Source: UBA2112 sp964596695 (lineage in GTDB: Bacteria; Patescibacteriota; Saccharimonadia; Saccharimonadales; Saccharimonadaceae). Taken from it: a DNA stretch of 64,000 nt. A program made the position numbers and the translations under genes. The stretch spans positions 172,095-236,094 of the forward strand of contig CAZQVE010000002.1 of assembly GCA_964596695.1 (NCBI GenBank), written 5' to 3'. Positions within the stretch are counted from its first letter, which is position 1, and each line of letters starts with the position of its first letter. Of this stretch, positions 47,679 to 55,679 are shown one piece after another. The notes below the pieces were generated by a model. It saw only the letters and a list, made by a program, of their open reading frames with translations. It had not been told where the DNA came from and searched no databases.

Positions 47679-50354
47679 CTATGTATCAGACTTTGGGTAT
47701 GTTTGCGAAGCGGTACCTTGGTAGTAGAGATTATCGGTAACGGTCGCCGTGATAGTAATCGGGTCGGAGCCACTAGCGGTGTATGTGGTGCTATAACCGC
47801 CGGCTGACGTGACTGGCTGGTCATTAATTACCGAACCGTTAACGGCAATCTTCAGATCGGTCAGGGTTCCCTTGCCCGATATAACGTTGACCGTAATAGT
47901 GTCGCCTGTCATGGTAATACTGCTAATCGATGGTTTCGCGTCGTCACAATGATGGGCGTCATCCTTTGCGGTTGCGTCGTAACCACTTGGCGAGAGGTAA
48001 ATAGACTTCTTTGTCTTTGGATCCGTGGTCTGCAGTACATCCAACTCTATTCTTGCGGCAGGAGGGGTGCAGTCGGTAGCGATTTTCTTGGAGACTTTAT
48101 CGAATGTAAGCTTGGTTGTGTGTTGCGCCTTGTTTTTGTTGTACCACGAGGGATACAGTTCATTACCAATCTTTTGTATGCCTTCCGGCATCGTATACCA
48201 GTCGCCGGGTTTCCATTTGCCCTCTTTTGCGTATACCTCTTCGTGGGCATAGGCCATGACCTCGTTGATGATTTGTCCCGGTAGGGAGGAGTTGCCGTTT
48301 TTCAGAGGTCGAGGATCGTTATTGCCGAGCCAGACGCCCATGGTTAGCGCTGGACTATAACTCATCATCCAGATGTCTTTTGATTTGCCGTCGATGTCGG
48401 ATGTACCCGTCTTGCTTGCAGTTTTAACCTTGCCGTGGTCAACGACCAAGCCCGGGAAGTTCCGTCCGTATAAACCGGCACGGGCGTTGTCGTCGCTCAA
48501 GATATCGGCCAAGATGTAGGAAACTTGCGGATCAATCACTTTCTTCGACTTTTTGTCCTGCCATTTTTTGATAACTTCGTTGTTGCTATTTCTTACTTCA
48601 AGCACGGTAGAGTAGGGCTTGTACGTGCCGCCGCGAGCGAGCGTTGAAAACGCGTTCACGTGATTGATTTGCTTCGTACCACAGCCACCAATAGCCGCTG
48701 CCAAGCCAACCTGCTTTTCGGCGCCTTGTGTGCAATATGGCGTGTCGCCGGCAGCATGGATAAGGTCAAGAGTCGGTTCGACGCCAGATATATTCATAGC
48801 CTTGATAGCGGGGATGTTGCGGGACAATGCTAGGCTCTTGCGGATCGAAATATTACCCTTGTATCGCAGGTCGGCATCGTGCGGGGTGTAGTTACCCGGG
48901 AATGTAGTCTTTACGTCGGGCAGCACGGTACCACTGCCATAAATATTCATGGCTGGATCTTCATGCTCTGAGAACAGCTGGGCGTACACGAGGGGCTTGA
49001 TAGTGGACCCCGGTTGAATATAAGAAGTTGCCGCGTTTGTCTGACCGAAGCCTGGGTAATTATAGTCACGACTGCCCATCATGGCCACAATCTGACCCGT
49101 TTGCGTATCTTCTACGGTTGCAGCGCCGTTGTTGAACCCTGCGTATGTTGGAGTTCCTCTATATTTCGGGTTGTCTGGATTGAACATCTCGTCGAAACTT
49201 TTCTCGAGCTGTGTTTGGATACCAAGGTCGAGGGTGGTTGTGACGACGAGTCCGCCCTGGCCGACGGTTGCCTTGCCGAGTTCGGCTTCAAGCTGTGACT
49301 TGACCATTTCGACAAAATGCGGTGCTCGTATGTTTTCGAATTGGGAGGCTTTTGGCAAGATCGTGTCGAGTATCGGCTCCTCCTTAGCTTTATTTGCCTC
49401 CTCCTTGCTGATATAGCCTTGGCTAGCCATTTCGTCGAGTACCTTGTGTTGACGTGCGATGAGCGCGTCTTGCCCTGCGGGATTATACGGGTCGTAGAGC
49501 CCCGGCTGGTTCGGTATGGAGGCAAGGAGCGCGGATTGCGCGAGATTCAAATCCTTCGCATCGATACCGAAGTAGGTTTTTGCGGCGGATTCGACGCCGT
49601 TACGACGACCGCCATATGGCGACTCGTTCAGGTAGAGGTTTAAGATCTGGTCTTTATTGTACATGCGCTCGGCTTCGATTGAGAGAATGACTTCTTTTAT
49701 CTTGCGCGGGATACCGGCCAGGCCGCGCTGCTGTGCTTCGTCCGGGGAGAAGAATACTTGTTTGACCAATTGTTGAGTAAGCGTCGAGCCGCCCTGCGTC
49801 TCGCCGCCGGTGTAGTTGTTGATGGCAGCACGGAGTATGCCAGTAAAGCTGACGCCGCCGTGTTTGTAAAAGTCTTTGTCTTCGATAGCGACGGTCGCTT
49901 GTTTCATATATGTGCTGATGTCGCTGCCGTCTACGACGAGCTTGTAGTCACCGAAACCCTTATCTTCCCATAAGAGCGCAGCGGATCCCCCTTCGGGTCC
50001 ACGACGGTCGTAGTACTTGGTAACTGTCGTATGGACGCGTTTAGCTAGCTCTTCGGGGCGGATCGTGTCGAGGTCTTTGCGGAAATAAGCAAACAGGCCG
50101 CCGACAAACAGGACGACCAATAGGGCGGACACGCCGGCAATCTTGAGTAGCATCATGCCACCCTTTTTGCTGAACCAATACCCGGCGACGCGCTTGGGGT
50201 GCATGCGTACGACGGTTCTCTTAATGGGGTGTTTCGGGAGGGTCGCTAAATACTCCGCCTTTTTTCGGCGGTGAGTATCTTTTCTGGTGCGACGAGACTT
50301 CGCTAGATTAGCGTATACCTTTACTGCACGTGAGCGACGACGGCCTTTAACCAC
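47679..50354 (-). CDS. class A penicillin-binding protein (bifunctional)
   Basis: An 891-residue peptidoglycan synthase. A basic cytoplasmic start (VKGRRRSRAVKVYANLAKSR) precedes one membrane helix near residues 69-92. The GT51 glycosyltransferase domain has VAIEDKDFYKHGGVSFTGIL and ETQGGSTLTQQLVKQVFF. The transpeptidase has QPGSTIKPLVYAQLF (SxxK serine), SLSRNIPA (SxN) and ASKTGTSD (KTG). An Ig-like beta domain ends the protein (TGDTITVNVISGKGTLTDLK). It builds and cross-links the wall. Start is GTG at 50354; a TATAAT about 42 nt upstream on the minus strand gives a short leader with a GGGGGG run. Confidence 0.94.
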   Translation of the reverse strand: MVKGRRRSRAVKVYANLAKSRRTRKDTHRRKKAEYLATLPKHPIKRTVVRMHPKRVAGYWFSKKGGMMLLKIAGVSALLVVLFVGGLFAYFRKDLDTIRPEELAKRVHTTVTKYYDRRGPEGGSAALLWEDKGFGDYKLVVDGSDISTYMKQATVAIEDKDFYKHGGVSFTGILRAAINNYTGGETQGGSTLTQQLVKQVFFSPDEAQQRGLAGIPRKIKEVILSIEAERMYNKDQILNLYLNESPYGGRRNGVESAAKTYFGIDAKDLNLAQSALLASIPNQPGLYDPYNPAGQDALIARQHKVLDEMASQGYISKEEANKAKEEPILDTILPKASQFENIRAPHFVEMVKSQLEAELGKATVGQGGLVVTTTLDLGIQTQLEKSFDEMFNPDNPKYRGTPTYAGFNNGAATVEDTQTGQIVAMMGSRDYNYPGFGQTNAATSYIQPGSTIKPLVYAQLFSEHEDPAMNIYGSGTVLPDVKTTFPGNYTPHDADLRYKGNISIRKSLALSRNIPAIKAMNISGVEPTLDLIHAAGDTPYCTQGAEKQVGLAAAIGGCGTKQINHVNAFSTLARGGTYKPYSTVLEVRNSNNEVIKKWQDKKSKKVIDPQVSYILADILSDDNARAGLYGRNFPGLVVDHGKVKTASKTGTSDIDGKSKDIWMMSYSPALTMGVWLGNNDPRPLKNGNSSLPGQIINEVMAYAHEEVYAKEGKWKPGDWYTMPEGIQKIGNELYPSWYNKNKAQHTTKLTFDKVSKKIATDCTPPAARIELDVLQTTDPKTKKSIYLSPSGYDATAKDDAHHCDDAKPSISSITMTGDTITVNVISGKGTLTDLKIAVNGSVINDQPVTSAGGYSTTYTASGSDPITITATVTDNLYYQGTASQTYPKSDT

Positions 50355-50395
50355 GAGTTATTATTCCCCCCATCCCATAAACAACATTACGAACT

Positions 50396-50401
50396 ATTAT
50401 A
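50396..50401 (-). promoter_or_regulatory. -10 element of PBP gene
   Basis: Minus-strand TATAAT preceded by TGC; leader of roughly 35 nt to the GTG at 50354. Confidence 0.5.
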
Positions 50402-50509
50402 GCATGACCGAGACGAGTAAAATACAAATTAATTTGTATTTTCGAGACGATGTTGTGCTATCTGGCAAAGCCGGATAGCTAATACGTAAACGTAATGCAT
50501 ATTTTTTGA

Positions 50510-50515
50510 TACAAT
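50510..50515 (+). promoter_or_regulatory. -10 element, leaderless tyrS
   Basis: TGA-TACAAT ending 8 nt before the ATG at 50524. Confidence 0.6.
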
Positions 50516-50523
50516 TAGTATAT

Positions 50524-51738
50524 ATGAAACTATCTGAGGAATTGCTTTGGCGCGGGTTCGTCAATCAAACGACTTACGACGATATAAACGCGCTTGATGG
50601 TGGCTCTGTCTCGTTCTACTTCGGCGTCGATCCAAGTGCCAGTAGTATGACGATCGGTAACCTTGCAGCCGCTATGCTTGTGCGGCACTTTATCGAGCAC
50701 GGCCACAAGGCGTACCTGCTCGTGGGCGGCGCCACCGGCATGATTGGCGACCCGGACGGTAAAAAGGACGAACGGAACCTGAAGACACTCGATGAGATAG
50801 CGGCGAACAAGGCGGCAATCTCCGAGCAGTACAAAAAAGTTTTCGCTGGACAGGCGTTTGAGCTTGTTGATAATTACGATTGGTTTAAGGATATGAATTA
50901 CCTGACCTTTCTCCGTGATGTCGGCAAGCACGTGCCGTTGAGCGGTATGTTGGGTCGTGACTTTGTGCAGGCACGGTTGGGTGAGGGTGGCAGCGGCATT
51001 AGTTATGCCGAGTTCAGCTATAGCCTCATACAGGGCTACGATTTTCTGCATCTCTATCGCGACTATGGCGTCACATTGCAACTTTGCGGCGCTGATCAGT
51101 GGGGCAACTCAGTTACTGGTGTCGACCTCATCCGACGAATCGAGGGCGGCGAGGCGCATGTATTCAGCGCGCCGCTCATCGTCAATAAAACGACCGGCGT
51201 TAAATTCGGCAAATCCGAGGCCGGTGCCGTCTGGTTAGACCCGAATCTGACGAGTGTCTACCAGTTCTATCAGTTCTGGCTGAATGTCGACGATGAGGGT
51301 GCGGTTGATTACGCAAAGATTTATACTCTACTGACTCGCGAAGATATCGATGTACTTGCTGAGAAGCAAGCAGCCGATCCGGGAGCGCGTGATGTCCAAA
51401 AGACCTTGGCATACGAGGTGACGAAGCTGGTTCATGGGGAACGAGCGGCCGACAGCGCCAAGCGCGTGACGGGCGTACTGTTCGGTGGCGCGGCATTTTC
51501 TGAGTTATCTGATGATGATTTAAACCTTTTGGCGGATGAAATTCCAACAGCAGGCAAGGATGCATCTGTTGTCGATCTACTGGTAGACGGCGGCCTGGCT
51601 GCCAGCAAGGGCGAAGCCCGCCGACTTATCCTTGGCGGTGCTGTATCTGTGAATGGCGACAAGGTTCTTGACGATAAAGTCGTCGATCAGCCCTCCCTTA
51701 TCAAAAAGGGCAAGAATAACTTCCTGCTTGTTCGCTAA
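50524..51738 (+). CDS. tyrS: tyrosyl-tRNA synthetase
   Basis: A 404-residue class I synthetase charging tRNA(Tyr). The HIGH-like region is VDPSASSMTIGNLAAAMLVR, the tyrosine pocket includes YSLIQGYDFLHLYRDYGVTL and LCGADQWGNSVTGVDLIRRI, and KFGKSEAGAVWLD replaces KMSKS. A C-terminal S4 RNA-binding domain is present (GGLAASKGEARRLILGGAVS). The frame opens at 50506 but a TACAAT 8 nt upstream supports 50524. No T-box is seen. Confidence 0.95.
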   Translation: MKLSEELLWRGFVNQTTYDDINALDGGSVSFYFGVDPSASSMTIGNLAAAMLVRHFIEHGHKAYLLVGGATGMIGDPDGKKDERNLKTLDEIAANKAAISEQYKKVFAGQAFELVDNYDWFKDMNYLTFLRDVGKHVPLSGMLGRDFVQARLGEGGSGISYAEFSYSLIQGYDFLHLYRDYGVTLQLCGADQWGNSVTGVDLIRRIEGGEAHVFSAPLIVNKTTGVKFGKSEAGAVWLDPNLTSVYQFYQFWLNVDDEGAVDYAKIYTLLTREDIDVLAEKQAADPGARDVQKTLAYEVTKLVHGERAADSAKRVTGVLFGGAAFSELSDDDLNLLADEIPTAGKDASVVDLLVDGGLAASKGEARRLILGGAVSVNGDKVLDDKVVDQPSLIKKGKNNFLLVR

Positions 51739-51741
51739 TCT

Positions 51742-51774
51742 AAAAAAGCTACCCCCGGGAAACCGGGGGTAGCT
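51742..51774 (-). terminator. terminator of the 51787 gene
   Basis: AGCTACCCCCGG-GAAA-CCGGGGGTAGCT, a perfect 12-pair stem. The run of A on the left gives a U tract only for minus-strand transcripts. Confidence 0.85.
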
Positions 51775-51786
51775 GGTATTCAATTG

Positions 51787-52335
51787 TTATGCGTGGACGA
51801 TATTGACGAGAACATCATGGCCGATGCTTCCGTATGGTACCTTCTGCGTGAACTCGTGCTCGCGCACGATATTGCGTAGGTGCCGGGGTACCTGGACGGT
51901 GACCGACGCCTCATTCTTGTACAAGGAGTCGTGCTCCATCTTGTTTAGCCACCGTTGCAGCTTGGCGAAGAAGTCCGCACTGTTCGTGACGTCTCGGAAT
52001 GAGACGGGCGGCAAGTCCTCGGCCTTGGTGGTGAAGTTAGTGCTGTTCCATAAACCGTTCCTGTAAGGGACTATGCCCATATCGGCCAGCGAACGACGAT
52101 CGACGAAGGGGAGGTAGTGCGGTGACTTGATCTTGACCCACATGGTGTTGGGGTCGTGGAATCGGCACTTGGATTCTTCCTCGGACTGATGCTCGAAGAA
52201 CGGATAGCTCGCGATGGTCTCGACGCATAACTTTTCACCCTTGTTCCAGCGCTGGACTCGCAGTCCGGGCCGGATGTCGCACAAGTTGAGCAGATCCTTG
52301 TCGGTTAAGGGACGGTCGGTTACCATTGTTGGCAT
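51787..52335 (-). CDS. hypothetical protein
   Basis: A 182-residue soluble protein (LTDKDLLNLCDIRPGLRVQR, WNKGEKLCVETIASYPFFEH, HDSLYKNEASVTVQVPRHLR). No family is recognised. It has its own -35/-10 promoter (TTGACT-16-TATAAT, minus strand), a leader of about 52 nt with a purine-rich AGAGGAAGAG about 10 nt upstream of the ATG, and a strong terminator. It is an isolated, leadered unit; an ATG three codons later is an alternative start. Confidence 0.6.
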   Translation of the reverse strand: MPTMVTDRPLTDKDLLNLCDIRPGLRVQRWNKGEKLCVETIASYPFFEHQSEEESKCRFHDPNTMWVKIKSPHYLPFVDRRSLADMGIVPYRNGLWNSTNFTTKAEDLPPVSFRDVTNSADFFAKLQRWLNKMEHDSLYKNEASVTVQVPRHLRNIVREHEFTQKVPYGSIGHDVLVNIVHA

Positions 52336-52393
52336 AACTTTTTAACTCTTCCTCTTGGTGGGGGTTGGACTCTGGAATACCAGCTTGATTAAA

Positions 52394-52421
52394 ATTATAA
52401 CATCGATGTCCGAAAAGTCAA
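52394..52421 (-). promoter_or_regulatory. promoter of the 51787 gene
   Basis: Minus-strand TTGACT (52421-52416), 16-nt spacer, TATAAT (52399-52394). Confidence 0.6.
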
Positions 52422-52453
52422 TATTACTAGTAGACATACATCAAAAATTATTA

Positions 52454-52459
52454 TATAGT
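52454..52459 (+). promoter_or_regulatory. -10 element that decides the start at 52466
   Basis: TATAGT ending 6 nt before the ATG at 52466; an earlier in-frame ATG at 52406 has a TATAAC only 4 nt away. Confidence 0.5.
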
Positions 52460-52465
52460 GCTATT

Positions 52466-53089
52466 ATGGATGAAACTTACGATGTTATGACCTATAACGG
52501 CACATTCGCCGAGGTCGCTAAACATGACAGCGAGGCGAATACGATATTCCAACACGTCTTTTATGGTATGTCTCGTCGAGCTATTGATGGCACTCTTCGC
52601 GTTGAAGATATTGGTTCCGAACCGATGCCAATGACAGGTATGTATCGGCAAAGTATCGAGGGGACAACCGCGGCAGACGCCTATCATCGTGACGGCATGA
52701 CGATCGAAGAAATCAATGCTATTGATAGCGATGCGACCAATCCGCGCTTCATGCAAAACCCATTTGGTCTTAAGACTGTCGAAGACATAAAACAATATGT
52801 CGAATACTCTGACGCTCTTCAAGGCAAATACGAAGGTCTCCGCGATCCTTGGAGGCACGCCGAGGATATGCGAACAAAAACGCGTAAAGACTTCCAGCTA
52901 GTGCTCGACATGATCGAACGCAGCCCGCTCACACATAAAGACCCGCAGACAGTTATTGACCTCCTCGAATTAGAGCTAGAATTCTCTGAAATCCTCGCGA
53001 CCGATCATGGTCTTCGCGAGGAAGTGCACCAGATAATTGCAGAAATGTACGCTAAATTGGCCGCACGACCTAACTCCGCTGATTCATAG
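52466..53089 (+). CDS. hypothetical protein
   Basis: A 207-residue acidic soluble protein (MDETYDVMTYNGTFAEVAKH, RDGMTIEEINAIDSDATNPR, PQTVIDLLELELEFSEILAT). Mostly helical; no family recognised. In-frame starts exist at 52355 and 52406, but only the ATG at 52466 has a -10 (TATAGT) at the 6-nt distance seen elsewhere, and the sequence upstream looks non-coding. It is divergent from the 51787 gene. Confidence 0.5.
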   Translation: MDETYDVMTYNGTFAEVAKHDSEANTIFQHVFYGMSRRAIDGTLRVEDIGSEPMPMTGMYRQSIEGTTAADAYHRDGMTIEEINAIDSDATNPRFMQNPFGLKTVEDIKQYVEYSDALQGKYEGLRDPWRHAEDMRTKTRKDFQLVLDMIERSPLTHKDPQTVIDLLELELEFSEILATDHGLREEVHQIIAEMYAKLAARPNSADS

Positions 53090-53113
53090 ATTCTCGTCGT
53101 TACTAAATACCCA

Positions 53114-53142
53114 TTTACTTTATATCATTATTATGATATAGT
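53114..53142 (+). promoter_or_regulatory. promoter of the 53182 gene
   Basis: TTTACT (53114-53119), 17-nt spacer, TATAGT (53137-53142); leader of about 33 nt. Confidence 0.5.
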
Positions 53143-53181
53143 AGTGATGTCCTATCCGACAACACAGTTAGGAGTTTCCCA

Positions 53182-53619
53182 ATGGGGACTGCTGAAGTAA
53201 CTACAAAATATCATGTGAGCGTCGACCTCGTGGTTGCCGTGAAGGCAGATTACGATGTGAATACGTCGTGGCTGCAAAACGTCGTGAATGCCGCTATTGC
53301 AAAGCATCCCTGGCGCGATTCGCATGAAGGAGAGCTTCTTGTACTGGAAGCATGGCCCGAGCCTCTCACGGAATGGAAAACGTTAGGCAAGCGGCTTTAT
53401 ACGTATAAGGTGCGGCTTCCTCTTCCTCGCACACAGTCCGAGGCTTTCGGGTTTCGAAGCTGGGGAAAGCGCGTCATGTTTGCGCTGGCGGATATGCTAC
53501 CGCCCACCGAGGACTTCACAGGAGTCGACGCGGTGTTGAACTTGCGAGAAGGTCTGACGTTCTCGACCTCGCCCGCCAAGATGTACACGCCGGAAGGCGC
53601 CGGTAGTCGGAGACACTAA
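53182..53619 (+). CDS. hypothetical protein
   Basis: A 145-residue soluble protein (EVTTKYHVSVDLVVAVKADY, GELLVLEAWPEPLTEWKTLG, VRLPLPRTQSEAFGFRSWGK). I recognise no family. AGGAG lies about 9 nt before the ATG, a weak -35/-10 promoter is upstream and a strong terminator follows, so it is a stand-alone leadered unit like the ORFans near 63 kb. Confidence 0.6.
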   Translation: MGTAEVTTKYHVSVDLVVAVKADYDVNTSWLQNVVNAAIAKHPWRDSHEGELLVLEAWPEPLTEWKTLGKRLYTYKVRLPLPRTQSEAFGFRSWGKRVMFALADMLPPTEDFTGVDAVLNLREGLTFSTSPAKMYTPEGAGSRRH

Positions 53620-53634
53620 CCCTGTTCCCAGTGG

Positions 53635-53668
53635 AAACCCTGCTTTCCCGATGGGGAGCAGGGTTTTT
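53635..53668 (+). terminator. rho-independent terminator
   Basis: AAACCCTGCT-T-TCCC pairs with GGGG-AGCAGGGTTT around GATG, followed by T5. Confidence 0.85.
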
Positions 53669-53695
53669 ACTTTTTATTACGCTTAGACGAAATGT

Positions 53696-53701
53696 TATAA
53701 T
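53696..53701 (+). promoter_or_regulatory. -10 element of hexomutase gene
   Basis: TATAAT; a leader of about 29 nt with AAGGAGG leads to the ATG at 53738. Confidence 0.55.
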
Positions 53702-53737
53702 AGAAGCTCGATAGTGCTCAACTCAAAAGGAGGGTAT

Positions 53738-55519
53738 ATGCCTTTGTCCGATTCCGCGGTTTCACATTTGTCACCTGAAGCTGTGAATAATATCAATGAA
53801 TGGCTGGATCAGCCAAAGTATGTCCAATACAAGGATGAGCTGGAGCAATTGGTTGCAGATGGGCAATGGAAACTGCTTGAAGACTCTTTTTTTAAAGTTA
53901 TAGAGTTTGGTACGGGCGGTCGTCGCGGCACGACGGGCGTCGGATCAAATCGTATCAATCGCGTGACAATCGGCGAATCAGCGCAGGCACTTTGCGAGTA
54001 TGCGTCCGATCATGATTCGTCGGCGGCCGAAAAAGGTGTGGTGATTGCTTGTGATACGCGTCTCAGCTCGCCTGAGCTTAGCAGGTATACTGCTCAGGTT
54101 TGTGCTGCTGCGGGCTTCAAGACATATATCTTTGACAGCTTCCGCGCGACGCCTGAGCTTAGTTTTGCCGTCAGGCACCTAGGTGCCGCAATCGGGATTG
54201 TCATCAGCGCAAGCCATAACCCGCCGGCCGACAATGGTTTCAAGGCGTACTGGAGCGACGGTGGCCAACTGGTCGCGCCTCACGACAAAGGTGTGCTGGC
54301 CAAAGCGGCGCAAATTACCGAGATTGAGGATATTGATTTTGATGAAGCAGTAAATACTGGCAAGATTATCATCATTGGCAAAGATGTCGATGATGCGTAT
54401 CTGAGCGCGGTGGTGGCGCAAGCTGAAAGTGATGCGCGTGACGTAAGAATCGTGTATTCGCCGCTACACGGTGCGGGTCAGACGAATACACTGCTGACAT
54501 TGCTGCAGGCTGGCTTTACGGACGTGTCTGTCGTCAAGGATCAGATGGTGCCTGATGGCAACTTCCCGACAGTCGAAAACAACAAGGCGAATCCGGAAGA
54601 GCGAGTTGCGAATGATCGCGCGGTGGCGCAAATGCTCGCCGAATCAGCGGATATCGCGATTACCAATGATCCCGACGCGGATCGGTTCGGTGTCATGGTG
54701 CGTCAAGGCGAGGAGGTCGTTTATCTTAGTGGCAACCAGGCGGCATCGTTAGCGGCGGATTTTGCACTGTCGAAATTGAGGCAAAAAGGTGAATTGACGC
54801 AAAAGCACTATGTCGCAAAAACAATCGTAACAACTGACTTGATGGCTGCATTGGCAGAACACTATGGTGCGACAATCTATGGGAATTTCTTGGTCGGGTT
54901 CAAATATATAGGTGAACTAATCCATAAAAAGGAAACCACTGATGAGATATTCGTCATGGGCGCTGAAGAGAGTTTTGGTTTTATGAAGGGCGATTATAGC
55001 CGCGACAAAGATGGCGCGGCGGGTGCGTTGACACTGGCCGAATATGCCGCTGAACTAAAGCGTGATGGCAAGACTCTGTACGATAGACTATTGGAGCTGT
55101 TCGGCGAGCACGGCCTGTTCGTGGAGCGGCTGGATAATATCCAGAGCCCGGGCGCTGATGGGTTTGAGCGTATGCAAAAAATCATGCAGGGATTGCGCAC
55201 AAGCCCTCCTACTCATGTAGGTAAACAAGAGGTAACGGCTGTATTAGACTATCAGTCTCTTGAGAAAAAGAACCTTGCAACCGGGGAAACGGAGCCGATT
55301 GACTGCATCAGCGGCAACGTCGTAGTCCTGGAATTTGGCGACTATCGACGTCGATTGACCATCCGCCCCAGTGGTACCGAGCCCAAGATAAAATTCTATA
55401 TTCAATGGCACGAGGATGCTGTGTCTAAAGACCTTCAAGATATTGCGACCCAATACGAAGATAACGGGCGTCATCTGGAGGGCTTATCGCGCGAACTCGA
55501 AGGTATGCTGTTCTCGTAA
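53738..55519 (+). CDS. phosphoglucomutase / phosphomannomutase
   Basis: A 593-residue alpha-D-phosphohexomutase that interconverts hexose 1- and 6-phosphates. The phosphoserine loop is GIVISASHNPPADNGFKAYW, the metal loop ITNDPDADRFGVM, the sugar loop MGAEESFGFMKGDYSR and the phosphate loop RLTIRPSGTEPKIKFYIQWH. Length and layout match the long PgcA-type enzymes. It would feed glucose 1-phosphate to GalU at 17.4 kb. The start at 53738 is set by AAGGAGG 4 nt upstream; the frame opens at 53714. Confidence 0.93.
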   Translation: MPLSDSAVSHLSPEAVNNINEWLDQPKYVQYKDELEQLVADGQWKLLEDSFFKVIEFGTGGRRGTTGVGSNRINRVTIGESAQALCEYASDHDSSAAEKGVVIACDTRLSSPELSRYTAQVCAAAGFKTYIFDSFRATPELSFAVRHLGAAIGIVISASHNPPADNGFKAYWSDGGQLVAPHDKGVLAKAAQITEIEDIDFDEAVNTGKIIIIGKDVDDAYLSAVVAQAESDARDVRIVYSPLHGAGQTNTLLTLLQAGFTDVSVVKDQMVPDGNFPTVENNKANPEERVANDRAVAQMLAESADIAITNDPDADRFGVMVRQGEEVVYLSGNQAASLAADFALSKLRQKGELTQKHYVAKTIVTTDLMAALAEHYGATIYGNFLVGFKYIGELIHKKETTDEIFVMGAEESFGFMKGDYSRDKDGAAGALTLAEYAAELKRDGKTLYDRLLELFGEHGLFVERLDNIQSPGADGFERMQKIMQGLRTSPPTHVGKQEVTAVLDYQSLEKKNLATGETEPIDCISGNVVVLEFGDYRRRLTIRPSGTEPKIKFYIQWHEDAVSKDLQDIATQYEDNGRHLEGLSRELEGMLFS

Positions 55520-55609
55520 CTTTCGTACCCGGAGTGATTGTTCGTCTCGCCTGCTTATGCTTGCTCGTCCTGCACGAACAACTCTACTCAATGGTGGAGT
55601 TGCTCTATG

Positions 55610-55653
55610 ACAAGCAGACATGTTCGGGCGCTGACTCCGACATGTCTGCTTGT
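55610..55653. terminator. long hairpin between hexomutase and recG
   Basis: ACAAGCAGACATGT (55610-55623) and ACATGTCTGCTTGT (55640-55653) pair over 14 bases around a 16-nt loop. The following T run is weak (TGCATTCTCTTTG). Confidence 0.6.
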
Positions 55654-55667
55654 TGCATTCTCTTTGT

Positions 55668-55673
55668 TAGAAT
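55668..55673 (+). promoter_or_regulatory. -10 element, leaderless recG
   Basis: TGT-TAGAAT ending 6 nt before the ATG at 55680. Confidence 0.6.
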
Positions 55674-55679
55674 GAATAC